Counted from the first letter of the stretch, positions 12,036 through 24,590 are shown. The stretch: DNA of 64,000 bases from Aricia agestis (GCF_905147365.1 NC_056409.1:8127001-8191000); one strand, 5' to 3'. Notes: generated from the sequence alone by a model not told the origin. Numbers and translations: made by a program.

Positions 12036-15000
12036 AGGCCAGTCATTAGATTAATGACATCTATTTAAACTAAAAATAACTCAGTAAATTATATACTACT
12101 ACTGAAACACCATTTTGCGCTGTGGCCTTATATTTGAAGGGATGTTTTATTCCTTTGATAAAAATATGAAAACACGATTTGAATTTTGTACTTAAGTCTC
12201 TATGTTTCTCGGTTCGTTTACGTACAGTAAGTCATAATGTTATCTCGTACTCGTATAGTTCCCGTACATAGGTTAGACGTTGCGGTAGTGTCTGTGTAGT
12301 ATCGCTTTAACTACGTTTAGCGTGTATAAATAATTGTTGATTTCGATCTTCGACTCTTGCATATCCCCAACACTTTTGATATTGTTACCTACATTAGTTA
12401 CTTCGAGACTGTTCAAAATGTACTCTATCGAGTTTTCTCTAATGGAAAGGGCTGTTTTAGCAGATATTTTTGATACATTAAGGATAATCGAAGGGAAACG
12501 ATCGTGTATTGATAATCGATTTGTATCGATGCCGCGGTCCGGGACCGCCCGCGCCGGACCGCCCTTTCTGAGGTCCCTCAACGGTCTTCGTGGAGTCGGT
12601 GGGTATCGTCGTCTAGATGACCTGTTTTCTCATCTCTACTAAATAAGTGTGGAATAATTAATGTTACTGTAACGAAAAAAATCATGTTGTTCTTATATGA
12701 AATGCGACGGTGTGCGCTGATAACTTGTTGTTTTTCATATATTCGTATTTCCTTTATTTTTTGTACTCTTTAGTGTTAAGATAATTATAAAATGAGAACT
12801 ATTCAATGTTGATTACTCTAAAACCAATAATGTATGTGTTAAGGTCGATGTAATTAGTTTCCCCGGGAGCCTTACTAACGGAGCGCCTTTTCCGTAGACG
12901 GTTAAAATTACCTGTTCCCTATTTCTTCATCATGTACGGATGGTACATTCTGACATCGCGCGCAGTGCCGCTACCGAACTATGCCCTAAGCTAGCTTCCG
13001 CGGCTGCTCCCCCTGTGATATAAGCGAGTCCCACTCTGGACGTCTGTGTGTACGCAGGGAACCCCTGGCACTTCTATACCCGGCATTGCTGCGCCGACAT
13101 CTCTGAGCGAGGCTGTTATCTTGTCGCTGATGTACTGCCTTTCGTACCTTCGCAATAAAGTTATATTCTAAACTCAGGTCACCTCACAATGTCACGCATG
13201 ATCCGTGTTAGTTCAGGCCTAGCAATGATTTAAGGTAATTTTAAGGGTTTATCATTTCTTACTTAGAGTGTATGACTCAATTTTAAGACTGATCACAGAA
13301 AATAAAAAATATATAAAAAAAGACAACTGTAATCCTGAATAATTGTTTTTGATGACTGGGTAGTTTCCGTACGACATAACGACAGTATCCGACGATGCGA
13401 ATGTACGGGAAGTTATTTGAAAATTGATAGCCAAATTCAGTGATGTGACATTTGCATCGTCGCGTGTACTAGTGTACGTACCACTTCTATTGGGTGATTT
13501 TATTTCGAAAGGTAACATCATCGCATTAGCTTATCATCGGCCCGACAGAAAATAAACATCTGATTAGCGGATGACAAGTAAAATTCCAAATATTTCAAAC
13601 GTGCCGATAAATACAAAACATAGATATCTACAAATAATTACTAGCTAGCGATAATCATCGGACATGTAAAGTTGAGCAGTAACATCATGCAATAATTATT
13701 CATTTATCGACATGTTAAAACTATTTGAACAATGAAACACCCAATTTCATAAACACATCCTCTGTCGCTACCTTCTTGTCTTCTTTCTTAAAAAGACGAT
13801 GGTAATTGGAGACGATGAACGAACGGTAAATAAACATGGTAATGTTAACTCCAAAAATGTTGACGTTGCTGTTGAAAATTGAAGGATAAAATACTATTTG
13901 TTGCCAAAGTGTTGTTAGGGATAAAGTGTAGTTATAAAATCGGTTGTCACATGCATAAAATTGTTCTTGGATGGTACGAGATTAAGAAGAGAGGTTGAAA
14001 AATATTTCCAATGATATATTTTTTCATAATAAACTCGATCGCTAATCGATACTTAAGGTTTATATCTGTGTAGGAAATAAAATATCGTGTGGTAAAACAT
14101 CATTGCCACGATCTCGTCCCCGCTCGGTGTCGTGAACATCCGCCGCGAGAGGCGACTCAATTTTGCGAACGAACCGACCGACGAGTCGTGGCCAATGATT
14201 TAGTTGTTTAGTGTTCGTTACGTTAGATAATATTTGCGAGTTCTGAGGTTCTCCGGCATAAACAGACTCACCCGTTTCCGTCTCGCTGCACCTTCTTACA
14301 CTTCGAAAGGCCAAACCCACTCATTACATTATTTACTACCGACTGTTACATTTATTACAATAACAAATTATACTTTATTCACGGCGTTAAATTCTAACTT
14401 ACTATTTATTTTACTATTAAAAATTATTTATGAAGCTAGTCAGTGAGTGTATAAGTTAGTTTTATTGGTAGGTTATATAAGTACGCCGAGGCTACGACTG
14501 TCGACTCGCTCGCTGGAACTTGGAAGTCAGCGGGTTCCGCGATCCCAGTTTCTCGTTTCGTGAGCAAGTCTGACATATTGTGACATGGTACTTGTAATAT
14601 CGTTTAATTATGTTTTCTCGAAGCTCTCAGACGCTTTTCTCTCTAGTCACAAGTTTTGACGCTTCGTAATGTGTCTCATGCGCTGTCCCGTAGATAATAA
14701 CTTCATGTAATTTTAGATAATATTGTGTTTCATTGTGACGTTTCGTTTAAATGTAACTTCACGGAGAATATAATTGGCTTTGATTTTAAAATAGTTGTTG
14801 GAAAGGAACCAAAAGACTAAGTTTAACCAAAAATATTTTCAGTTGCACCCACGATTCCATAATTTGTTTTAGTTTAAAGTTATGAATATGCATTTGTAAG
14901 TAGCTCCATTAGGTTTCATGACGATTTTATTATTTTTACGTACAAATACCGTACTTGAGTGAGTTTTGCGTTATCACGTATTATCTTCCTACGAAGTTGA

Positions 15001-15457
15001 ATTTTTACCGTTTATTGTGTGTTTGTGCGTTTGTGTTTTCTTTAATTATTTTATGAATTTTATGAGTGATATATCTGAGTTAATTTTCATTTTATTTGTC
15101 TGTACGATGTTCAGTTTTAGATCGAACGTCCGTCGTACCGGGGGCTGGTGCGGGTGTCGCGTTCGATCTGCGACTGGGCCTAGTTTCACCCGAGTTATTT
15201 TTGTATTTTTGATTCTGTAATTTATTAAAATTTCCAATTGATCTGTTTCACATTCCATATTTCGGTGTAAGATGTTTGTTATATGTTTAAGTGTGGGTTA
15301 AACAGCATCTCCGATAACCTTCCTCCGTGTTTGGGAGCTGGGCGCATCGATACTCTTAAGTATTTGTTATTCAAATAATTAAGTTAGCTCGTAAGAATTG
15401 ATAAATAATATCTGATGATAAATTTACTTGTATGTTGTATTAAAACAATGAACACGA

Positions 15458-15463
15458 AATAAA
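15458..15463 (+). terminator. candidate distal poly(A) signal of brat
   Basis: AATAAA followed within 15-35 bases by a GT- then T-rich stretch (GTGGTTTGAATGTCTCGTTTTTT), a typical cleavage context. Repeat-derived sequence resumes directly afterwards, which fits this as the end of the constrained transcription unit. Confidence 0.5.
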
Positions 15464-15483
15464 GAAAGTGGTTTGAATGTCTC

Positions 15484-15862
15484 GTTTTTTATTTTCTTGC
15501 CCACCCTTATACCCTGGATATACTTATAACAAAGAAATAAAAGAAGGAAAGTTTGTTGGTTTGCATTGAACTAGCTCCGAAACTACTGGACTGATGAAAT
15601 TTAGGTGAGTTTATCTGAGATACAAAGTAAAAGGACATAGGCGACTGTTTCTTGAGAGAAAAGTCATATTCTTTATTAATATCAGTCTGATCGATGAAAA
15701 GTATGTATTTACCTTTTTTTTTCAAATACCGTTTTATGTCAAAGCTAATAATTGAAATAAATATTGATACCGCTTAGAACTTAAAATGTTTTACAAGATC
15801 TTGCTTTAAAAGTAACCCAGGAGCTACAAAAATTTGCATTTACTACTATATATTTAGATCCT
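15484..15862. repeat. degraded repeat-like sequence
   Basis: The phrases CTTATACCCTGGATATACTT and 'ctccgaaactactggactgatgaaattt' resemble old interspersed repeats in style, but no second copy is present in the window. There is no open frame of note. Confidence 0.3.
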
Positions 15863-15865
15863 AGG

Positions 15866-16010
15866 CTAAGTCCCAATTTCACCAACAACTTTTAAAGTTA
15901 ACCCAATTAGTATTATATTACCTCCTTCGTTTTTCTTATTAATGAAAGAGAAGACATGACATTTTAACAAGCTGTTAACACTAACAGACGCTGATGAAAT
16001 TGGGGCTTAG
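15866..16010. mobile_element. short MITE, imperfect TIRs
   Basis: The left end CTAAGTCCCAATTTCA is mirrored by TGAAATTGGGGCTTAG at the right end, 145 bp overall, non-coding. The target duplication is not clear. Confidence 0.55.
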
Positions 16011-16082
16011 TATTACAACTTAGGTTTAAACGTATGATAGCTTAATAGAAAGTTTTGTTTCCGCTTAGAAAAACCTAAACTT

Positions 16083-16123
16083 AAGGCTTTTGTAGCTACT
16101 TTCAAAGTAGCTCCAAAAGCCTT
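16083..16123. repeat. short hairpin, 20-bp arms
   Basis: AAGGCTTTTGTAGCTACTTT and its reverse complement with one mismatch, separated by a single base. No TIR or TSD signature. Confidence 0.6.
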
Positions 16124-16500
16124 CAGCATCAAACAGCGTCGAAACTTCTAAATCGAGAATCCCTGAAGTCGCTTACGGAAACACTGTTAAAATATGTTAA
16201 TTCAATAATACTCCATCGCCGAAAATCTTATTAAATATAACATCTCGGATGTAAATCCGATCCGCGCGAAACAAAACTTTATTGGTCTAAACTTTATTCA
16301 TTTGAATAAAAATGACGGTAATTTTATATGAAACTTTCATTTTTGTTTTGTATAATTTGGCAGTTTATATTAATTAAATTCGGGCGTCCATTATAACATT
16401 CAATTTCGCTTTTTACACAAGAGATTTTAATATAAAGCCTACTACTATGTAAAACACAATATTACAGTAAGTAGTTAGATGTAGCAACAGTACATAGCTG
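16124..16500. other. unassigned AT-rich sequence
   Basis: Nothing recognised in this stretch. Confidence 0.4.
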
Positions 16501-16502
16501 TA

Positions 16503-16600
16503 TCTCTACGCTACGCCACTACGCGGCTACGCGCCGCGTAGACAGCCTCGACGCGGCTACGCGTCTCGTAGACAATCTCTACGCGGAGCTACGCAGAACT
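16503..16600. repeat. CTACG/CGTAG cluster
   Basis: About eleven CTACG or CGTAG pentamers packed into 98 bases, arranged in local palindromes such as GGCTACGCGCCGCGTAG. Similar clusters occur at 41097-41160 and 44619-44680. Probably the terminal region of a repeat family; origin not known. Confidence 0.5.
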
Positions 16601-16632
16601 AACTACAAGGTACCTCGGTACCAATCGCAGTC

Positions 16633-16803
16633 CTTTGGAGGGTTAATTCAGACCGCAACGCGACGCGTAGATGCATTTCTAAATTTATATATGGATTTGT
16701 CAGATTCGCAAGACGTCTCACGCAATTGAAATCTGTCAAATCCATACATGCCACGCCGCGCCTCGCCTCGCCTCATCGCGTTGCGGCCTGAATTGACCTT
16801 AGG
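16633..16803. mobile_element. MITE with GGTCAATTCAG-type TIRs
   Basis: The left arm GGTTAATTCAGACCGCAACG is mirrored by CGTTGCGGCCTGAATTGACC at the right. An inner inverted repeat (ATGGATTTGTCAGATT with AATCTGTCAAATCCAT) lies inside. Non-coding. The ends resemble a family common in Lepidoptera. Confidence 0.7.
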
Positions 16804-18346
16804 GTCACTACGTAATTAGTTACGTAAGTATAATATCGTAAGTATAAACATTGCAAAGATGTTTTGAAAGGAAGTTTCAAATTACTCTATTTCTTCATCA
16901 AAAAAAGATTATTTGTTTAGCCACTATTGTAGTAAAATATTCAAGTTAAATTATTTTCTTTGTATGATGCATAAAAGAATAACAATGTTTAACATAAAAT
17001 CAGACAAAGTCTGATATTGAATATCTGTAAGCTAGTTAAATTATATCAAGTTATCTAGTAACTTATCTAGTCCCTACGAGGGCCCTTTTTGATTCGTTTA
17101 ACAGAAATCGCATTACAGGCTCTTTCGGTTATAAAAATCTAATAAAAACACAGATCTTATAGGAATAATATCGGCTCCGTTTCGAGTTGTTTATTTGAGT
17201 TTAACAAAACGTCGATGCGGCGAGGAAATAAAAGCGGCCGTCATTCGATATAACGTGAACGGAACGTAAAATATTTTATAACTCCTTAAATTCTCTACTC
17301 GATGTAGTGATGCGCCAGGTGGATATCGAAAAGAGAGAATCATCGATATATTCTCCATAGGGTACCTGAAAATACCTGGACCAGGTACCTGGATGAAGAC
17401 CTGTACGATTATCTTACGTCCTACTCCCTATTTATATTTTACTCAATGTTTTATGAAAACTTTCAAAATAACGGAAACATCGTAAATATTATTTGCAAGA
17501 CTTTAACTATGGGAGTAATTTGATAAAATTCGAAATCACATGTCTTTACATAGGCTACTTATGGCGAGAAGATGTACCAACGATTGTACACTGTAGGTAC
17601 TCTTTAGTCTTTTCTTTCTTTCAGTCCAATCGAGATATCCTCCACGAAGCCGTGGAAAAATAAAAGTGTCTATTAAAAGCAACTTATGCTATATGAAGAT
17701 CAATTATGGTATGGCATAAATCATAATAATAAATGTATTTGCAAAGAAAATAAAGGTAATAAAATTAACAACAGTTGTTTGTCTTGGCGTGTAGATAAGT
17801 TTATTGCCAACGAAAAGTAATCGTATTAGTTTCGTTATTATTGTTGTTCGACTAGTTAGGAGTAAATCTAATAAATTATATCGGCACTCAGTCTTAGGAC
17901 AAAGTTATTATATGTGACGTATCACGTAGGCAATGTTCCAACAATTCATTTGTCAATGTTCACTTACGACATATGACTTAATAATGTGATGAATATAGGT
18001 GATGAATGTTTACTCAAAATGACTCCGACTCAATTGGTCGGAGATGCAGTAGTTGAGAAGACATTAACGCAGTCTGTTTCAATTTATTTTATCTTTAATG
18101 GTAACAAAAATTAGAACACGACCAAATTTATGTTGATCATTGCACGCAATGATGATGATGAAAAATGAATGATGAGTGAAAAATTACCACGGTATATAAA
18201 CAGTTGGTAGCATTATAGCTGCATCTATTTGCATATAAGAAGTCGGTTAATTATTACACCATGCTTTCGTTAACCCATGCTAAGTACTGTCTTTGTCCTA
18301 TAAGTTACAAATCGAGAAACTATTGACAGGTAACAACAGGATTAGC
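16804..18346. other. unassigned intergenic sequence
   Basis: AT-rich, without a domain-bearing ORF or a repeat with a second copy in the window. 17361-17395 holds local GGTACCTGG/CCAGGTACC symmetry. I see no gene. Confidence 0.4.
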
Positions 18347-18690
18347 ATTTTTTTTTTAATGAAATAAGGGGCAAACGAGCAAACGGGTCACCTGATGGAA
18401 AGCAACTTCCGTCGCCCATGGACACTAGCAGCATCAGAAGAGCTGCAAGTGCGTTACCGGCCTTTTAAGAGGGAATAGGGTAATAGAGGAGGGTAGGGAA
18501 GGGAATAGGGTAGGGGTTAGGGGATTGGCCCTCCGGTAAACTCACTCACTCGGCGAAACACAGCTCAAGCGCTGTTTCACGCCGGTTTTCTGTGAGAACG
18601 TGGTATTTATCCGGTCGAGCCGGCCCATTCGTGCCGAAGCATGGCTCTCCCACGTATAAAATTATTCCTCCTCTCCCACGTATAAAGCAT
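18347..18690 (-). mobile_element. lepidopteran SINE, copy 1
   Basis: On the minus strand it runs from CGTGGGAGAGCCATGCTTCG through GCACGAATGGGCCGGCTCGACC and GGCGACGGAAGTTGCTTTCC to TTTGCCCCTTATTTCATT plus an A-tail. The head contains GGCTCGACCGG, resembling a pol III B box, as expected for a tRNA-related SINE. The 5' tip CTCTCCCACGTATAAA (plus strand) occurs twice, at 18645 and 18670. Copies 2-4 are at 26635, 36832 and 61571. Confidence 0.85.
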
Positions 18691-20100
18691 TAAATATTTT
18701 GAATTTTAAGACAAGCTTACGACAGAAGCTTCTACTAGTTTGATATTGTACGATATTCAAATTATCATAGTCGACTCTAAGAGGACAGCAGCAGCATCAC
18801 TATGAATAAAACGTTTTCAAAACGAAGCTCTCTACGTCTCGCGCCGTTTCCCACCTAGATGTAACACCGACTCGAAAATTCATGACCACCCGTTTGTAGC
18901 GCAACTTCTGTGCCTTAAAGGGAATACGTGGAAGTTATAATGTTGCGCAAATAAGAAATATTTACATTTAAATTTATGTGCACACTTTCAATGCCTTTGT
19001 AATATTATTCGTTCGTACGTACGAGGCTTAAATATGATGTAAAATACTTGCAAAATATAATATTAAATATGCAATGCAAATTATAATTTCTTTGAGTGTT
19101 CCAGTTTCCAGTAATCTTCATTTAATTGAATTTCCATTCCAATTCGTTATAAAAATCTGTTTTGGCGTAATGTTAATAAAATTACGTAAGCCTATGTGCC
19201 TTTACAACAATAAATAACATAACACATGTAGTCGAAATCGGAATCGCAACAAAAGGACACTTATTTTGCGAAAATCATTCTTTATTCGGATTCGATGAAT
19301 GTACAAAGTGGCCAATCTACTCTGTCCGTCGCCATATAAAAATTGGAGACATAAATACAATTTCATTAGTGGTGATGTCCGAGCGAGTGTCCGCCCGCGG
19401 TGTCTGCCCGCCGGGGGACACGGGGGGGTGACAGGGGGTCGGTCCCCCTGCGGAGTTCCCCAGGGGAAAACTATCGATCCCTCGCAACCCCTGCCATGTC
19501 TGCCTTGTCGTGTTAGTTGCGGCTAATTCAATGGGCGCTGGAAATTTGCACAATGTCACATCACTAAATCGCACACAATTGAAAGGCTATTGTAATAGTC
19601 GATTGTTCTGCAAGTACATAAGCACGACAATCCCACTGGAGTAATAATACAGGAAGAGATAATATGGAAAATCCGTTGATATAGAGTAATATTCTAAGTA
19701 GATACGATCTGCACAAGCGTCGCTCATTGAACACTCGCCTGCATTCACGTGAGTGACGTCAGTGGGTATCATCTGAAATATTTTAAAACCGGAATATAAT
19801 CGGATTAGAGCGTGCACAGACCCGGGCCGGATCCGGACAGCCCGGCCGGTCCGGGTGGACGGACAGTTAATCGAATTAAGATCATCCGCCCAAAGAATCT
19901 TCGCGAACGTCTGACGGATTTATTAGTGAATTAGACTGTGAAAGATTGTATTTCATGAAAGGCGCAAATATTTTATATTTCCAGTTCGTATTTAACATGG
20001 CCGCAAATTCATTTTGACCCCTAGTTTGTGGCTTCGGAGCTTCTTTGGACAGATTCTGTTTCATTTGAAGGTTGACACGAGCTGGTGGGATCAATTCGTT
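18691..20100. other. mostly single-copy region with CpG-rich islands
   Basis: No repeat with another copy in the window. 19370-19520 and 19815-19870 are strikingly GC- and CpG-rich (for example GGGCCGGATCCGGACAGCCC). Near 19749-19763 lies CACGTGAGTGACGTCA, combining an E-box (CACGTG) with a CRE-like TGACGTCA. Short overlapping open frames on both strands at 19299-19574 have no recognisable domain. This could be a promoter or enhancer, but no adjoining exon is identified. Confidence 0.35.
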
Positions 20101-20555
20101 ATCAACTTATTTCTACTTTTGACGAATCATTCGTTCAAAGTTTAAGTAGTACTATATAATATATATTTTTAATTATAATTTAAAAATCTAAGATTTTATT
20201 TTGATAAGAACTCTTAAATATAACTGGATATAATCATAATAATATAATTAATATGATCAACCCATAATATGAAACATATTTAAAATAAAGATTAATTTTG
20301 CTTTGAAATAACTCATTATTAAAAAAACGTATCCTATTGCATTCCTTGTGATAAATCTGCATTCATATAAAATATTAATAATACACTATCATAGATAAGA
20401 GAAATTGAAAATGAATATTAGTTGAGGAAATGCAAAATGTAGTTCTTCATTTGCAGCGCTTCTGTTTTATTTCATCTTATTAGAATAGCAACTTGTTGTG
20501 AATATATAATGCGGTCAACGAGTTTTGAGACTAGATATAGATAATATTACAAATT
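20101..20555. other. unassigned AT-rich sequence
   Basis: Very AT-rich, nothing recognised. Confidence 0.4.
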
Positions 20556-20882
20556 ACTAGCTGTCCCGGCAATTGTTGTTTTGTCATATAAATTATTTCG
20601 CCCATATTATTTTATTGAAGTGACTAAATAAGTATGTCACCATGGCAATGTCCACCGCTATCCCGTCACACAAACAATGGTCGCCGTCAATCTCGAGTTG
20701 TAATAATTTACTATTATTTATTAATGAAAATACGCACTTATCAATATTAAAAGTACCCAGTAGCCGATTCTCAGACCTACTGAATACGCATATAAAATTT
20801 GTTAAAAATCAGTGAAGCCGTTTCGGAGGAGTACGGTAACTAACATTGTGACACGAGAATTGTATATATAAGAAGAAGAAGA
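20556..20882 (-). mobile_element. Helitron-like element, uninterrupted copy
   Basis: It starts (plus strand) with ACTAGCTGTCCCGGCAATTG, the reverse complement of a CTAG-type 3' terminus, and matches 1196-1668 along its whole length, including CTCCGAAACGGCTT and GAGAATCGGCTACTGGGTAC. It shows the empty site for the MITE nested in the first copy. Confidence 0.7.
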
Positions 20883-21127
20883 TAATAATGTTACGTTTAG
20901 CTATTAATAACAAAATACTGTCAAATGTTGACATATTAACGGTGGACTTACGTATTTTGATAGTATTGTAATTTGTACAAATAAATGTTGGAAAAAAACA
21001 TATCCAATCATGTACATTTTTAAGTAAATACATTTGCAGTAAAAGTTATCAGACCAAAATTTAAGCTATAAGCTTTGAATTCTACAGACGTTTCCTGCAC
21101 GTTTTTTTTTTGCAGCATACGTCTTAA

Positions 21128-21611
21128 GAGGAAACACCAAGGGCGAGAGAAATTGAAAATAGGTATTTGAAAATGTATTGCTGTCTCACCAATCTCAAGT
21201 CTCCCACCGCATAGCGCGATAGAGACAACACGACAAAAGTTCTAATAAAAGAACAGAAAATCTTCGATTCGTTCTCCGCTGATTCCTTCTCCAAAACTAA
21301 ACCGATTTAAGTACTGTTTTCATTAAGAATTAAAGCAAGGCTTGAGCTGTGTTCCTATGTTTTATTTTTTTGTATATTCTAGCCAGTTTTGTTTTCTGGG
21401 TGTTTGAACACAGAGGAAAATCTGGCCATTTTTTGGGTTTTTGGACGTTCTTATCTTTTTTAATAATAATACTCGTATTATGAAAAAAAAGAAAACATAG
21501 GGACATGCTAATAGTGGAATATTCAGGAAAAAAATCATAACTCTACCGGCATTATCCAGGGAGGAAACAGGGGCCAACGTTTGTATGGAAAAACAGCGGT
21601 GTGGGCTCCTC
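21128..21611. mobile_element. DNA transposon remnant with TTAA target sites, copy A
   Basis: TTAA flanks both ends (21124-21127 and 21612-21615). The ends GAGGAAACACC and GGGCTCCTC are roughly inverted. The body is shared with 62127-62523 (for example GAGAAATTGAAAATAGGTAT, GAAAACATAGGGACATGCTA). This copy has about 90 extra internal bases around 21385-21480. TTAA duplications point to piggyBac or Kolobok type elements; no transposase is present. Confidence 0.7.
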
Positions 21612-21779
21612 TTAACAAATAAATACTGGCGCATACAATGTGTATAGAAGCTTTCACACGTCGATTGTTCTGCTCAATTTGTTGCAGTACAATCGATCTG
21701 TGAATGTTAAGACGTATACTGCAAAAAAACGTGCAGGACTGTAGCGTGTGAGTCTTACATCGCACTAGCCGTAATAAAA

Positions 21780-22199
21780 TAAAAATCGGCCAAGTGCGAG
21801 TTGGACTCGCGCACGAAGAGTTCCGTACCATAATAGAGCAAAAATAGGTAAAATATGTTTTTTCTATATGGGAAAATAAATAATTAAGGGGGACCCCTTA
21901 ATTATTTATTTTATTTCAATTTCATTATTAATTATGAATTTATAAATACAACTGAGTATTTTGTGAACATTTCAAGTTCCTAGCTGTTAACCCCTTAAAT
22001 ATTAATTTTATATTTTATTTTCAGTATTTTTTGTTATTGCAGCAACAGAAATCCACAATCTGTAAAAATTTTAGAAGTCTGGCTATAGCGGTTCTTGAGA
22101 TACAGCCTGGAGAAAGACAGAGAGACAGACAAACGGACAGACATCCAAGTCTCAGTAACAGGGTCCCGTTTTTACTCTTTGGGTACGGAACCCTAAAAA
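21780..22199 (+). repeat. CGGCCAAGTGCGAG repeat, copy 1 (full length)
   Basis: Starts AAAAATCGGCCAAGTGCGAG and ends TTGGGTACGGAACCCTAAAA. The middle holds the family landmarks: a 'tagcggttcttgagatacagcctgg' block, a GACA-rich microsatellite and AACAGGGTCCCGTTTTT. A local palindrome (AAATAAATAATTAAGG with its complement) sits at 21872-21911. Widely dispersed in Lepidoptera; non-coding. Confidence 0.85.
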
Positions 22200-22955
22200 C
22201 TCATAAACTCGTATAGCATAAATATTGCAAACACATTCGTCTTCATTTATTTAATGACAGCAACGTGCCGACTCGATTCCCGCCAACTCCCTTAAGGACG
22301 AATTAAATTTAAGTTCAAGGTTGGAATGACATCTAATCTCTTAAACATCCAGTTATGTATTCGTATGACTTTCACGTTCCCGTAAGTGGAGTGCTTTCCT
22401 GAGCCGCTGGAAATTGCGAAACTTTTTGTTATAGGACCTTCCCCTAGCCTTTAAAAGGGTATCTGAGCCCTCACGCAATGGCAATAGTTCAATGCGCTCT
22501 CGTGAGGGAGAAAATATCAGAAATGATCACATCAGCAAAGGTTGCGCGCGATGGTTTTCTTATAGAAGTTTTACCCCTAATAGAAACATAGGTTTTTTTC
22601 TGAAGTTAAAAGATACAATAAGCAGTTAATTAATTATACATAATATTATGTTTCTTACTTAAATTTTGTTTATTCCATGTTTGAATGCTAAATCTATTTA
22701 GTATACCAGATCTAAGCATTAAATGAAAAGGATAAGAATAGCTTACGGCTCATACAATTATATAAAACGTAATTACGCCTGGAAATTCTAAAGAAAGAAA
22801 ATTCAATCGTTTCATTTGTGAATAAAATTGAAAGAAAATAACGACCATGCTCGTGGCGGATGAGTGTGTGATATAATGAGAAGTGTATCATTAACGTTAT
22901 CGTTTTGTGTCCGAGTTTCATTCAAAATCGTAGAACTTATAAAGTTTTTATACAG
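22200..22955. other. unassigned intergenic sequence
   Basis: No gene or repeat recognised. The short open frame at 22712-22921 on the minus strand has no recognisable domain. Confidence 0.4.
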
Positions 22956-22956
22956 C

Positions 22957-23185
22957 TGTCGGGTCCATTCCTACTGCAACGTAAACGTGCTCCCTCACCG
23001 GGAGCATTCACGTGTAATGTTACTTTTTTGGGCATTACATTACAAAAATACCTCCCTGACCGACGAGCATTCGCGTGTAAGTAACATTCGACTTTGAGAA
23101 TTACATAGCTAGTCGATGTTACAAGTTGTATCAAGATATTACACACAAGGTGCGCATTGTAATGCTCGGCTCTCCTCCCTCACTT
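22957..23185. repeat. GCATTAC-type repeat, copy 1
   Basis: Shares TTACAAGTTGTATCAAGAT and AAGGTGCGCATTGTAATGCTC with 43625-43860. It is built of GCATTAC/GTAATGC and GGGAGCATTC/ATGCTCCCTC units in both orientations, suggesting a foldback MITE. Confidence 0.6.
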
Positions 23186-24590
23186 GTACGTGTGAATGGT
23201 CTAGTTCATTTAAAATACGAAATATACGCCCGACCACGTGGTGTGGTTGTGTGTGGTTGTGGTACGCCATACGTGTGGGTTGGCCCTTACTGAACCACTA
23301 GGAGTTCGTGTACACGACAGGCAACGAGAGACGTAGCTCTCGTTAGCATAAACAGTCGCTGTTGCCATGAGGCAGCCAAGAAGCGTACTAAAAGTGGCAG
23401 TCACAGTAGTGCCAAGAGTTTTTGGATATCTTCTAGAATCTAGTTTTTAAAATCTGCTAGCTGGTGACGACCAAAAAAACTGAACAAACTGAACTTCTTA
23501 ATATAATATAAAATTTTTCTTCGTAAAATAAATTTGTATATTTCATATTTATTGAAAAATACGAGTAAATAATTTATATTTTCTAGGGCGTGTTATATTG
23601 AATAACAAGGTCGAGCTCGTTTCATTAACTTCGCTAATTGAGTTTTTTTTTACATCGATGACTGACGAAATCGCGATAACAAATTTTTATGTAACGTTGA
23701 TGTGCTCCACTTGGCTCTTTTGTTTTTAAATATAAGGTTTCAATTATAATAATTCAATTTCGTTGAAAGAAAGTATAACAGAAATCTGCAATACCTAATA
23801 TCTACCCAGAAATTTATGAAAATTGTATGTCTTATTATGAAGGATTATAAGATTACAGCAGTATGTAATATGGAAGATAAATGAGACATAAATCTAAATT
23901 TTCTTGACAATGTCGCAGTCGCTTATAAGTTCTGGAGGGGATCCAATTCACAGTTAATACTTGGCATCCCCCCGACTGTAGGTCTTGTTAACAAATAAAT
24001 AGTACATACTGAACTAGTTCAACTTGATAAAAAGGGATAATTGCATTACCCAATTCTACATTCTGGTTATGTATACGAAGCAAACTTTTATTGTATTCAA
24101 TTGTTACTTTATACTGTAGTAGCAATTATAAAATTCTACTCTGACATCTTTTTATTTACATCTGATGAAAGAAACACACTAGGTACCACAGGAAGTAGCT
24201 TCGCCTCGATCAATGTTATTGCTACTATTTGTGCATAAGCAAGTTGAGATACTCGTATTATAATACGTAGACCCAAAAGGAATGCACCGTTGGCTCCAAT
24301 ACCTTTTAATTAATAAAGCTAATAAATTGCCCTCGAAAGTCTAAGCATAACGCTTCAGAAACATCTGTAAATTGTAAATAAAATTATTTCAAGCATGAGT
24401 TGCATTTTGTAGTATTAGGGAAATTCTCGTCGAAAATGTTTGAAATATTTGTAGTACGTCAGCAAAATTTTGTACCAACAGAGAAGAGCGATGTCATCCT
24501 CAATATCGAGAAGATTCATATTCATGGATTGGTACAGTTTATTATATTAAGTACGTAACACATTATTTCTCAAATTTCTACTTTATTAAA
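23186..24590. other. unassigned intergenic sequence
   Basis: Nothing recognised. 23221-23280 contains GTGTGGTTGTGTGTGGTTGT, a simple repeat. No domain-bearing ORF. Confidence 0.4.

Larger units (their letters stand above)
5201..15480 (+). other. candidate 10-kb 3' UTR of brat
   Basis: About 10.3 kb with none of the SINE, CGGCC, Helitron or MITE families that crowd the rest of the window. It has no convincing ORF, is T-rich on the plus strand, and contains several AATAAA signals (6050, 6074, 6084, 7115, 10859, 11628, 13154, 15458). Depletion of insertions right up to 15.5 kb suggests selection on a transcribed region. Drosophila brat is, from memory, one of the genes with a neural 3' UTR extension of many kilobases. 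GC-richer islands occur at about 12513-12620 and 12865-13165; the second, ending at the AATAAA at 13154, might instead be an old LTR fragment. Transcription of this stretch is inferred, not shown. Confidence 0.6.

Noticed and set aside
12334..12642. Open frame of 102 codons in the brat 3' region (and an overlapping antisense one)
   Set aside because: No recognisable domain, mirrored by an open frame on the other strand, and no splice or start context; better explained by a local GC-rich patch.
12865..13165. GC-rich block ending in AATAAA as a solo LTR in the brat 3' region
   Set aside because: No TG...CA boundaries with a target duplication could be found; left as a GC-rich island with a poly(A) signal.
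19299..19574. Overlapping open frames on both strands in a GC-rich island
   Set aside because: Stop codons are depleted by GC content alone and neither product shows a domain or a repeat pattern of real protein.
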